Below are positions 43,847-54,622 of a stretch of 64,000 nucleotides of DNA, piece after piece. The notes below the pieces were generated by a model, which did not search any database, had not been told where the DNA came from, and saw only the letters and a program-made list of their open reading frames with translations. Position 1 is the stretch's first letter. Each line of letters starts with the position of its first letter. The DNA lies in NCBI GenBank assembly GCA_030426265.1, contig JAUHYP010000007.1, positions 1-64,000 of the forward strand, given 5' to 3'. The position numbers and the translations under genes were made by a program. Origin of the DNA: Gammaproteobacteria bacterium. Its GTDB lineage: Bacteria > Pseudomonadota > Gammaproteobacteria > Xanthomonadales > SZUA-36.

Positions 43847-44716
43847 ATGGCTGAACACGCGGAAGGCACCTACTACGTTCCCCACGGCACCCGTTGGCCG
43901 ATGACGGGGTCCATCGGACTGGCGACCATGCTGGGCAGCGCCGGGTTCTGGCTGAACGGTTCGGACACCGCCATGTGGACCTTCTACGTCGGCGTCGCGA
44001 TCATCATCTACATGATCTTCGGCTGGTTCGGCCAGGTCATCCGGGAGAGCGAGTCGGGCATCTACAACGCCCAGGTCGACACTTCCTTCCGCATGGGCAT
44101 GGCCTGGTTCATCTTCTCCGAGGTCATGTTCTTCGCCTGCTTCTTCGGCGCCCTGTTCTACGCGCGGGCGCTGGTGGTGCCCTGGCTGGGCGGGTCGAGC
44201 AACAACGCGAGCACGAACGAGATCCTGTGGCAGGGCTTCATGGCGCACTGGCCGACCAACGGTCCGGGCGAGGTCGGCGGCGACTTCGGCACCATCCCGG
44301 CCTTCGGGATCCCCTTCCTCAACACGCTGATCCTGCTGTTCTCCGGGGTGACCATCACCATGGCCCACCATGCCCTGAAGGACGGCAAGCGCCGTGCGCT
44401 GGTCCTCTGGCTGGCCGCCACCGTGGCCCTGGGCGCCCTGTTCCTGTTCTACCAGGTCGAGGAGTACGTCCACGCCTACCGCGACCTCGGTCTGACGCTG
44501 GGCTCGGGCATCTACGGCTCCACCTTCTTCATGCTGACCGGTTTCCACGGCCTGCACGTGACCCTGGGCGCCATCATGCTGACCGTGATCCTGTTCCGGT
44601 GCATGGCCGGACACTTCAAGCCCGACAGCCACTTCGGATTCGAGGCCGTGGCCTGGTACTGGCACTTCGTGGACGTGGTCTGGCTGGGGCTGTTCATCTT
44701 CGTCTACGTGCTCTGA
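43847..44716 (+). CDS. coxC: Cytochrome c oxidase subunit III
   Basis: The 289-residue protein has seven membrane segments, starting with MAEHAEGTYYVPHGTRWPMTGSIGLATM and ending FEAVAWYWHFVDVVWLGLFIFVYVL, the subunit III signature. It stabilises subunit I during turnover. The ATG at 43847 has AAGAGAGACAAG upstream and is preferred to a TTG 30 bases earlier. Confidence 0.95.
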   Translation: MAEHAEGTYYVPHGTRWPMTGSIGLATMLGSAGFWLNGSDTAMWTFYVGVAIIIYMIFGWFGQVIRESESGIYNAQVDTSFRMGMAWFIFSEVMFFACFFGALFYARALVVPWLGGSSNNASTNEILWQGFMAHWPTNGPGEVGGDFGTIPAFGIPFLNTLILLFSGVTITMAHHALKDGKRRALVLWLAATVALGALFLFYQVEEYVHAYRDLGLTLGSGIYGSTFFMLTGFHGLHVTLGAIMLTVILFRCMAGHFKPDSHFGFEAVAWYWHFVDVVWLGLFIFVYVL

Positions 44717-44740
44717 GACAGCGCACTCAGGGCACGGTCG

Positions 44741-44769
44741 GACGCCGCCCTCGGGGCGGCGTCGTCTTT
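44741..44769 (+). terminator. Intrinsic terminator after coxC
   Basis: GACGCCGCC (44741-44749) pairs with GGCGGCGTC (44755-44763) with a short CTCGG loop, then GTCTTTC. The stem is strong; the T-run is short. It lies 24 bases past the coxC stop and separates the structural genes from SURF1 and the rest. Confidence 0.65.
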
Positions 44770-44788
44770 CAGGCGCTGCAGCAGGGCA

Positions 44789-45037
44789 TCAGTCGCCGGC
44801 GTCCTGGGTGGCCTCCGGCTTCAGGCCGATGGGGCCACGGGACGAAGGTTCGATCCAGCCCAGCCGGAAGAACAGGTAGAGCAGCAGGAACAGGGCCAGG
44901 GACAGGCTGACGCGCCAGGTCAGGCGGCGCACGGCGCGCTTGCCCTGGCCCTTGTCGCGCACGAGGAAGTAGAACGAGGACAGCAGGGTCCAGGCAATGG
45001 CCAGCAGGATGACGATGATGAGCAATTTGGACAGCAA
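44789..45037 (-). CDS. DUF2909 family twin-helix membrane protein
   Basis: The 82-residue protein has two helices (LLIIVILLAIAWTLLSSFYFLV and VSLSLALFLLLYLFFRLGWI) joined by the conserved RDKGQGKRAVRRLTWR loop, which matches DUF2909, a family regularly found in cytochrome oxidase loci. It has no ATG in frame; TTG at 45037 with GGGAG seven bases upstream is the best start. It is on the opposite strand to all other cox genes. Confidence 0.75.
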   Translation of the reverse strand: MLSKLLIIVILLAIAWTLLSSFYFLVRDKGQGKRAVRRLTWRVSLSLALFLLLYLFFRLGWIEPSSRGPIGLKPEATQDAGD

Positions 45038-45109
45038 GACGACACTCCCGGCGCGCGATTCTGGACGCGGCACGGGCGTGCGTGCGCGCTGTTTCGATGG
45101 GCGCTCATC

Positions 45110-45844
45110 ATGGCGAGGCCACCGGTGAAGTTCAAGTTCCCCCGTTTTCGCACGCACCTCGGCCTGACGGCAGTCCTGGCCGCGCTGGCGATCGGCTTCG
45201 TGCTGCTCGGCAACTGGCAGCGGGAACGGGCCCACGCGAAGCACGCCGAACAGGCGGCATTCGATTCGGCGCCGGTCGTGGCATCTCTCGAGGACGCCCT
45301 GCCCGACTGGACCCGCACGGTGCTCGACGGCCGGCTGGACCCGGTGCGCCACGTGCTGCTGGACAACAAGCTGCACGGCGGGCGGCCTGGTGTGCACGTG
45401 TTGACACCTTTCGAGCTGGCGAGCGGTGGCGACACGCTGCTGGTGAACCGCGGCTGGCTGCCGCTGCCACCGGACCGGTCCTCCCTGCCGGACGTCCAGA
45501 CACCAACGGGCCCGGTGACCCTGGCGGGACGACTGGCGCCGCTGAGCCGGCCGGGTGTCGTGATCGGTGAGCCGGTACAACTGGACAAGGACACCTGGCC
45601 GCAGCTGGTGGTCTATCCGGAACACGACCGCATCGAAGCGGCACTCGGCACTTCGCTGTACCCCAAGGTGCTCTATCTCGACGCCGACGCCGCAGGCGGC
45701 TTCTCCGGACGGGATTGGACACCGTTCACCATGGGACCGGACCGGCACCGCGCCTACGCGGTACAGTGGTACGGACTAGCCCTGGCCGCCGCCACGACCT
45801 GGCTGGTGCTGGGCTTCAATGCCGGACGCAAGGCACACCGATGA
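45110..45844 (+). CDS. SURF1 family oxidase assembly protein
   Basis: The 244-residue protein has two terminal membrane helices, with LGNWQRERAHAK following the first, and the conserved periplasmic segments VLLDNKLHGGRPGVHVLTPFEL, LLVNRGWLP and HRAYAVQWYGLA. SURF1 aids insertion of heme a into subunit I. It overlaps the Sco-like gene by four bases. Confidence 0.92.
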   Translation: MARPPVKFKFPRFRTHLGLTAVLAALAIGFVLLGNWQRERAHAKHAEQAAFDSAPVVASLEDALPDWTRTVLDGRLDPVRHVLLDNKLHGGRPGVHVLTPFELASGGDTLLVNRGWLPLPPDRSSLPDVQTPTGPVTLAGRLAPLSRPGVVIGEPVQLDKDTWPQLVVYPEHDRIEAALGTSLYPKVLYLDADAAGGFSGRDWTPFTMGPDRHRAYAVQWYGLALAAATTWLVLGFNAGRKAHR

Positions 45845-46425
45845 ACCCGAGCCGACGCAACCGCCTGGTCCTCATCCTGATCTTCGCGCTGTTCCTGGCG
45901 CCGCTGGTCGCCGCCGTGCTCCTGCAATCGGACTGGGCCGACTACGCGCCGGAGGAGACGGTGAACCGCGGCGAACTCCTGGAACCACCCGTGGCCCTGG
46001 CCTTCGAGCGAGTGGGTACCATCACCGGAACGACGGACGCCGACGACGATCGGAACCGCTGGCGTGTCGTCCAGGTGGAATCCACGCCCTGTGACGCCGC
46101 CTGTGAACAGCGGGTGACCGACCTGCGCCAGGTCCACCTGGCGACCGGGCGCCACCAGGACGAGGTTGCCATCGTCCTGGTGGGCGTGAGTGGGCCCGAA
46201 GTCCGGAACCGGATGCTCGAGATTTACGGCCGATTCCAGCTCGCCACCGATACGGGAGGCGAGTTCGAGGCCTCGCTGGCGACGGCCAACGGGGCGCCCC
46301 CGCTCCCGGGCACCGCCCTGATCGCGGACCCCGAAGGCAACGCCCTGTTGCGCTACGCCCCCGGCTACGACCGCGGCGATCTCAACAAGGACCTCACCAA
46401 GCTGCTCAAGTGGAGCGGACGGTAA
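45841..46425 (+). CDS. Sco-like thioredoxin-fold protein of the oxidase locus
   Basis: The 194-residue protein has a membrane anchor (about 9-28) and a periplasmic domain with Cys84 and Cys88 in STPCDAACEQ, the CxxxC arrangement of Sco copper chaperones. However, the downstream His that completes the copper site in Sco1/SenC is not seen where expected; that region reads PPLPGTALIADPEG. A thiol-disulfide role is thus more likely than copper delivery. Such proteins are common between SURF1 and ctaA. Start and end overlap neighbours. Confidence 0.75.
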   Translation: MNPSRRNRLVLILIFALFLAPLVAAVLLQSDWADYAPEETVNRGELLEPPVALAFERVGTITGTTDADDDRNRWRVVQVESTPCDAACEQRVTDLRQVHLATGRHQDEVAIVLVGVSGPEVRNRMLEIYGRFQLATDTGGEFEASLATANGAPPLPGTALIADPEGNALLRYAPGYDRGDLNKDLTKLLKWSGR

Positions 46426-46430
46426 TCACC

Positions 46431-47435
46431 ATGCAGGCACGACTCCACCGACTCGCCGTCATCGCGACCCTCGTCACGCTCTGCGTGATCGTGCTGGGCG
46501 CCTGGGTGCGCCTGTCCCACGCCGGACTGGGCTGTCCGGACTGGCCGGGCTGCTACGGCGAACTGACCTGGCCGGACGCCGCCCACGAAATCGAAGCCGC
46601 GAACCAGGCCTTCCCGGAGCGTCCGGTGGAGGTGGACAAGGCCTGGCGCGAAATGGTGCACCGCTACCTGGCCGGCGCCCTGGTCCTGCTGGTGGTAGCG
46701 ATCAACTGGGTCGCCTGGCGCGGCAGTCGCGCGACCGCGCGCTTCCGCACCCTGGCCGCCATCATCCTGGGGATTATCCTGTTCCAGGCCGCCCTGGGAA
46801 TGTGGACCGTGACGCTGAAGCTCAAGCCCATCATCGTGATGGCGCACCTGCTCGGCGGCATGACCACCCTGGCCCTGTTGTCCTGGCTGGCCTTTCGCGC
46901 GCGCCCGACCCCCTTTGGCCAGGTCGAGCCGGTGGCGCCGCTGACCCGCGCCCGCCGGCCCTGGGTGGTGGTCGCCCTGGTGGTGCTGGTGGCCCAGATC
47001 GCCCTCGGCGGCTGGACCAGCGCCAACTATGCCGCGCTGAGTTGCCCGGACCTGCCGCGTTGCACCGGACAATGGTGGCCACAGACCGATTTCAGCGAGG
47101 GATTCACCCTGGTGCGCGAAATCGGCGTGGACTACGAAGGCGGCATCCTCGACCAGCCGGCGCGGGCCGCGATCCACCTGGCCCACCGCATCGGCGCCGT
47201 GGTGACCCTGCTGGTATTGCTGGTCACGGCCTTTTCGCTGCGCAGCCGCCCCACCCTGCGTTACGGGGCGACGCTGTTGCTGCTCGGCGTGTGCCTGCAA
47301 TTCACCCTGGGGGTGCTCAATGTCCTGCTCGGCCTGCCTCTGCCCAACGCGGTGGCGCATAATGGCATGGCCGCGCTCCTCGTCGTGATCCTGATATGGC
47401 TGCTGAACCGGACCTCCCAGCCGACGCCGGCATGA
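46431..47435 (+). CDS. ctaA: Heme A synthase (COX15/CtaA)
   Basis: The 334-residue membrane protein has eight helices in two repeated halves and the conserved sequences [53 protein letters not shown] and [10 protein letters not shown] with the heme-binding histidines. It converts heme O to heme A. The ATG at 46431 is preferred; a GTG at 46410 inside the preceding gene is possible. The next gene begins within its stop codon. Confidence 0.94.
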   Translation: MQARLHRLAVIATLVTLCVIVLGAWVRLSHAGLGCPDWPGCYGELTWPDAAHEIEAANQAFPERPVEVDKAWREMVHRYLAGALVLLVVAINWVAWRGSRATARFRTLAAIILGIILFQAALGMWTVTLKLKPIIVMAHLLGGMTTLALLSWLAFRARPTPFGQVEPVAPLTRARRPWVVVALVVLVAQIALGGWTSANYAALSCPDLPRCTGQWWPQTDFSEGFTLVREIGVDYEGGILDQPARAAIHLAHRIGAVVTLLVLLVTAFSLRSRPTLRYGATLLLLGVCLQFTLGVLNVLLGLPLPNAVAHNGMAALLVVILIWLLNRTSQPTPA

Positions 47436-48316
47436 GCCGCATCGCCTGGCGCCAGTACTTCGAGCTGACCAAGCCGAAGGTGGTGGCGTTGATCGTGTTC
47501 ACCGCGGTGGTGGGCATGCTGCTGGCCGTCACTACGCTGCCCCCCCTGGACCTGCTGCTCGCCGGAACCCTGGGGATCGGCCTGGCGGCCTCTTCCGCCG
47601 CGGCGATCAACCACCTTCTGGACCAGCGGATCGACGCCATCATGGCGCGCACCAAGGACCGTCCATTGCCCAAGGGCACGCTGTCGGAGGCGAAGGTCCT
47701 GGTCTTCGCGCTGGCCCTGGGCATGGCTTCCATGCTGATCCTGGTGGCCTTCGTGAACACGCTCACGGCCGTGCTGACCTTCATTTCGCTGATCGGCTAC
47801 GCCATCGTCTACACGGCCTGGCTCAAGCGCGCCACACCGCAGAATATCGTCATCGGCGGCGCCGCCGGCGCCGCGCCGCCCGTGCTGGGCTGGACCGCCA
47901 TCACCGGCCACGTCGACCCGGACGCGCTGCTGCTGTTCCTGATCATCTTCGTCTGGACGCCGCCCCATTTCTGGGCCCTGGCCATCTTCCGACGCGCCGA
48001 CTACGCGGCCGTGAACATCCCGATGTTGCCGGTGACCCACGGCGTGAACTTCACGCGCTGGCATATCTTCTTCTATACGATCCTGCTGGTCATCGTCACC
48101 ACTCTGCCCTGGCTGACGGGCATGAGCGGCCCGCTCTACCTGGGCGGCGTGACGGTGCTCAACCTCGGATTTCTCTGGTACGCCTGGCGGCTGCTGCGCA
48201 GCGACGATGTGATGCTGCCCATGCAGACCTTCGCGTACTCCGTGACCTACCTGATGGTGTTGTTCGCATTCCTGATGGTGGACCATTACCTCATGGCCCT
48301 GGCGACCCGGGCCTGA
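47432..48316 (+). CDS. ctaB: Protoheme IX farnesyltransferase (heme O synthase)
   Basis: The 294-residue UbiA-superfamily enzyme attaches farnesyl to heme [20 protein letters not shown] opens the first helix, [23 protein letters not shown] is the first Asp-rich motif, and [24 protein letters not shown] the second conserved loop. The ATGA overlap with ctaA couples heme O and heme A synthesis. Also named cyoE. It uses farnesyl diphosphate, the product of ispA. Confidence 0.95.
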   Translation: MSRIAWRQYFELTKPKVVALIVFTAVVGMLLAVTTLPPLDLLLAGTLGIGLAASSAAAINHLLDQRIDAIMARTKDRPLPKGTLSEAKVLVFALALGMASMLILVAFVNTLTAVLTFISLIGYAIVYTAWLKRATPQNIVIGGAAGAAPPVLGWTAITGHVDPDALLLFLIIFVWTPPHFWALAIFRRADYAAVNIPMLPVTHGVNFTRWHIFFYTILLVIVTTLPWLTGMSGPLYLGGVTVLNLGFLWYAWRLLRSDDVMLPMQTFAYSVTYLMVLFAFLMVDHYLMALATRA

Positions 48317-48342
48317 AATTCATCGATAGAGGCGCACGACCC

Positions 48343-51267
<2,925 letters not shown>

Positions 51268-51298
51268 GCCGGCTCGAACATCGGCAGTGCGGGTGAGC

Positions 51299-51330
51299 GG
51301 GCGGATCTTCGGGTCCGCCCTGTTCCGTTC
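51299..51330 (+). terminator. Probable terminator of gcvP
   Basis: GGGCGGA (51299-51305) and TCCGCCC (51314-51320) form a stem around CTTCGG-rich loop bases, followed by TGTTCCGTT. The T content is low, so this is probable rather than certain. It lies in the 74-base gap between convergent gcvP and cls. Confidence 0.5.
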
Positions 51331-51341
51331 AGGGTTTCAGC

Positions 51342-52787
51342 TCAGAGTATCGGCGCCAGCAAACGCGAGAGCCGGACGCCAAAACGCCAGTACCAGGGCT
51401 GCTCATCGAAGGTTGCCGGATCGATGCGCGTCGCGTTGGCGAAGTCCCGTTCGAGCATGGCCTCGACGTCCCGGGCGAAGCCCTCGTCGAACACCACCGC
51501 CGCGACCTCGAAGTTGAGCCGGAACGAGCGGTTGTCGAAGTTGTGCGTGCCGATGGAACTGACCTCGTCATCGACCAGCATGACCTTCTGGTGCAGGAAA
51601 CCCCTGTCGTATCGGTAGAATGCGACATCGGACCCGGCCAGCAGGTCGACGTAGTGGTACGCCGCCAGTTTCGTGGGCAGGCTGTCGGAGATGCCCGGCA
51701 GCAGGATGCGCACCTCCACACCCCGGAGGGTGGCCAGCATCAACGCCTTGATGACCGCCTCGTCGGGCACGAAGTACGGTGCGGTGATCCAGATGCGCTC
51801 GGTGGCGGAATTCAGGGCATGCACGAAGTACATGCCGGCCGTTTCCAGTGGATCGGCCGGGCCCGTGGCCACCACGATGGCTTGCATGTCTCCCTCTGGC
51901 GCCGGTTCGGGCGTCCACTCGTAGCCCTCCAGCAACAGCTCACGCTGCGCCCAGTACCAGTCCGCCGCCACGACACCCTGGGCCTGGATGGCGACCGGGC
52001 CGTCGAGGCGCACATGGGTGTCCCGCCAGGGAGACAGCTCGGGGTCCAGGCCCAGGTAATCGTCACCCACGTTGTGACCGCCGATCCAGGTCGTGCGCCC
52101 GTCGACGACGACGATCTTGCGGTGGTTGCGGAAATTGAGCTGGAACTTGTTGCGCCAGCCCTGGGTGGTGTTGAAGGCGGAGACCTTCACGCCGGCGATC
52201 TCGAGATCCTGCAGGTAGGTCCGTGTCAGTCCGGCGCTGCCGACCTCGTCGTACAGGAACACGACCTCCACGCCCGCCATGGCCCGCTCGATCAGGGCCT
52301 GGGCCAGGCGTCGGCCCAGACCGTCGTCACGCACGATGTAGAACTGGACCAGGACATGACGTTGCGCGTTGCGAATGCCCTCGATGATGCTGTCGAAGGT
52401 CGCTTCACCGTCGACCAGCAGCTCGGCGCGGTTGCCCCGCAACAGTCGCGCGTTGGACAGCTCCGTCAGCGCATCCCATTTCGGGTGGCGGCCCTCCAGG
52501 TCCACCGCGGCGCGATCGAGCCGATTGGTGATCGCATCCCGGGCCGCGTAGAACGCGCCCTGGTGCTCGCGGCGCGCTTCGATATAGCCCTCGAACTGGC
52601 TGCGACCGAAGACCCAGTAGGCCGGCACGGCCACCACCGGGGCGCCCAGCAGACCGATGGTCCAGGCCACGGCGCCCTGGTCGGTGCGGGTCGAATTGAT
52701 GGCGTCAATGGCGGACACGACGCCCAGGACCTGGAACACGAGCAGGGTCCAGGCGACGAGCTTTCCCTTGCGACGCAGGATTTTCAT
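51342..52787 (-). CDS. cls: Cardiolipin synthase
   Basis: The 481-residue phospholipase D family enzyme makes cardiolipin from phosphatidylglycerol. Two N-terminal membrane segments precede two HKD motifs: NHRKIVVVDGRTTWIGGHN and HQKVMLVDDEVSSIGTHNFDNRS. The spacing and length fit ClsA-type synthases. It converges on gcvP and is divergent from the TerC gene. Confidence 0.94.
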   Translation of the reverse strand: MKILRRKGKLVAWTLLVFQVLGVVSAIDAINSTRTDQGAVAWTIGLLGAPVVAVPAYWVFGRSQFEGYIEARREHQGAFYAARDAITNRLDRAAVDLEGRHPKWDALTELSNARLLRGNRAELLVDGEATFDSIIEGIRNAQRHVLVQFYIVRDDGLGRRLAQALIERAMAGVEVVFLYDEVGSAGLTRTYLQDLEIAGVKVSAFNTTQGWRNKFQLNFRNHRKIVVVDGRTTWIGGHNVGDDYLGLDPELSPWRDTHVRLDGPVAIQAQGVVAADWYWAQRELLLEGYEWTPEPAPEGDMQAIVVATGPADPLETAGMYFVHALNSATERIWITAPYFVPDEAVIKALMLATLRGVEVRILLPGISDSLPTKLAAYHYVDLLAGSDVAFYRYDRGFLHQKVMLVDDEVSSIGTHNFDNRSFRLNFEVAAVVFDEGFARDVEAMLERDFANATRIDPATFDEQPWYWRFGVRLSRLLAPIL

Positions 52788-52894
52788 GCGGCATCCCCAC
52801 CCGGCGATGCACCGAGCCTACCGGACTGGCCTTCGCCACGCCAATGGCGTGGGAGCGGTCCCGACGCTTCACCCCTCCCGCGAGCGGTCGGTCG

Positions 52895-52900
52895 TATAAT
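52895..52900 (+). promoter_or_regulatory. Perfect -10 hexamer before the TerC gene
   Basis: TATAAT lies 33 bases upstream of the ATG at 52933. No good -35 is seen at 17 bases. There is no space for a manganese-sensing yybP-ykoY riboswitch between this promoter and the gene. Confidence 0.5.
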
Positions 52901-52932
52901 CGGCGCCTCCTCGACGGGCTGGCGGTGGCACG

Positions 52933-53943
52933 ATGACGTTCACGGTTCTGGTGTGGCTGGGCTTCCTGGCGCTGATCGGCGTGGTCATCGCCCTGGACCT
53001 GGGCGTGTTCCACCGCGAGCCACGCACGCCCACCCTGCGCGAGGCCCTGGGCTGGACCGGGGTCTGGGTTGCCCTGGCGCTCGCTTTCAACGTCGGCGTC
53101 TTCTATCTCTACGAACTCAACCCCCAGGGCTGGGACATGGACACCGACCAGCTCACGGGACGCCAGGCAGCCCTGCAGTACCTCACGGGCTACCTCGTGG
53201 AAAAGTCCCTGTCCGTGGACAACATCTTCGTGATCGCGATGATCTTCGCCTATTTCCAGGTACCGGCGGCGTACCAGCACCGGGTGCTATTCTGGGGCAT
53301 TCTCGGGGCGGTGGTGCTGCGCGGAATCATGATCGTCGGCGGCCTGGCCCTGATCGAGCGCTTCGAGTGGCTGACCTACCTGCTCGGCGCGCTGCTGATC
53401 TACTCCGCCGCCAAGATGATGCTGATCCGGCACGACAACGTGGATGTGGCCGGCAGCCCGGTGATTGGCCTGGTGCAGCGCTACCTGCCCGTTACGCCGG
53501 ACTTCCACGGAGACCGCTTCTTCGTGCCGGTGAACGGCGTGCGCCACGCCACGCCGCTGTTCGTGGCCCTGGTGCTGGTGGAATTTTCCGACGTGATGTT
53601 CGCGGTGGATTCGATTCCGGCGATCTTCGCGGTCACGCGCGACCCCTTTATCGTCTTCACCTCCAACATCTTCGCCCTGCTCGGCCTGAGGTCACTGTAC
53701 TTCGTGCTCGCCGGCCTGATGGGCCGCTTCCGTTACCTGAAGACCAGCCTGGTGTTCCTGCTGGGCTACATCGGCGTGAAGATGTTGCTGGTACACCACC
53801 ACCCGATTCCGACCCACGTGTCCCTGGCCATCATCGCCGGCATCCTGTCCGTGGGCATACTCGCTTCCCTGCAGGCGCACCACGACACGGCGCCATTGCG
53901 TTCTCCGCTGGGTGAACCGAAAGACGAGGAGCACAAGGGCTGA
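52933..53943 (+). CDS. TerC family membrane protein (Alx-like)
   Basis: The 336-residue protein has about nine membrane helices with the TerC signatures EKSLSVDNIFVIAMIFAYF, EFSDVMFAVDSIPAIFAVTRDPFIVFTSNIFALLGLRSLYF. The intramembrane aspartates suit metal transport; E. coli Alx and Bacillus MeeF/MeeY relatives export manganese. Tellurite resistance is an old name and not supported here. It is monocistronic. Confidence 0.92.
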   Translation: MTFTVLVWLGFLALIGVVIALDLGVFHREPRTPTLREALGWTGVWVALALAFNVGVFYLYELNPQGWDMDTDQLTGRQAALQYLTGYLVEKSLSVDNIFVIAMIFAYFQVPAAYQHRVLFWGILGAVVLRGIMIVGGLALIERFEWLTYLLGALLIYSAAKMMLIRHDNVDVAGSPVIGLVQRYLPVTPDFHGDRFFVPVNGVRHATPLFVALVLVEFSDVMFAVDSIPAIFAVTRDPFIVFTSNIFALLGLRSLYFVLAGLMGRFRYLKTSLVFLLGYIGVKMLLVHHHPIPTHVSLAIIAGILSVGILASLQAHHDTAPLRSPLGEPKDEEHKG

Positions 53944-53994
53944 ACGGACGAACGATGGCGCACTGGCCGGATCGGAGGAATCGCCCTGCGGCGC

Positions 53995-54600
53995 TCAGCG
54001 AGTGGACGATCCCAGCCGGATCAGCACCGCGGCAATCACTGAACCCAGGGTGTTGTACACGAGGTCCATGGCGGTGTTGACGTAACCGCCGACGTTGGTC
54101 TCGGGCACGAGCAGGGTGATGGTGAACTCAATCACCTCGTTGAGCGCCCCGAAGCCCATGCCGGCCGCCACGCAAAGCGTCAGGGCGCCCAGCGTCGGCG
54201 ATACCCCCGGCGAAAGGGACCGCAGTCCCCGCCAGCACAGCCAGGTCGTGGTGCCGAATCCGAACGCGTGCACCACCTGGTCGTACTTGAACCCCGGGCC
54301 TGCGATGTGCCAGTTGTACAGCACCGAAGTGCCGTCACCGACCGGCCAGCCGGGTGGCAGGAGAACCAGCCCGCCCGCCATGTGCAGGGCGCCCCAGGCG
54401 CTCAGGCACCAGAGCAGCCCATGCGGCAGGCCGATGCGCCGGTGCACCCACCAGACCACGCCGGCCAAAACCAGGAGAATGAGGATGTAGGCCAGGAACT
54501 CGTAGTTGCCCACGTGGACGATCCAGACTGCGGCCGCCACGAGGTAGGCGGCGGTGAACAGGATCAGAGGCTTCAGTCCGTCGAGCGTGCCCTCTCTCAT
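53995..54600 (-). CDS. DUF2238-like membrane protein
   Basis: The 201-residue protein has six hydrophobic segments and, in the second half, YDQVVHAFGFGTTTW, ALNEVIEFTITLLVP and VNTAMDLVYNTLGSVIAA. These align by pattern with the KLGHF, YELIEW and TQSDMLWALVGA segments of the DUF2238 protein at 16720-17346, so the two are probably diverged relatives. The start at 54600 is chosen from homology of the first helix. Function unknown; it lies 22 bases after lysAC and may be co-transcribed. Confidence 0.7.
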   Translation of the reverse strand: MREGTLDGLKPLILFTAAYLVAAAVWIVHVGNYEFLAYILILLVLAGVVWWVHRRIGLPHGLLWCLSAWGALHMAGGLVLLPPGWPVGDGTSVLYNWHIAGPGFKYDQVVHAFGFGTTTWLCWRGLRSLSPGVSPTLGALTLCVAAGMGFGALNEVIEFTITLLVPETNVGGYVNTAMDLVYNTLGSVIAAVLIRLGSSTR

Positions 54601-54622
54601 TCCGGGTTTCCCCTGTGTCCGT

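Noticed and set aside
48317-48342. Glycine riboswitch before gcvP
   Set aside because: Only 26 bases separate ctaB and gcvP, far too short for an aptamer.
52788-52932. Manganese (yybP-ykoY) riboswitch before the TerC gene
   Set aside because: The promoter -10 is only 33 bases from the ATG, leaving no room in the transcript.
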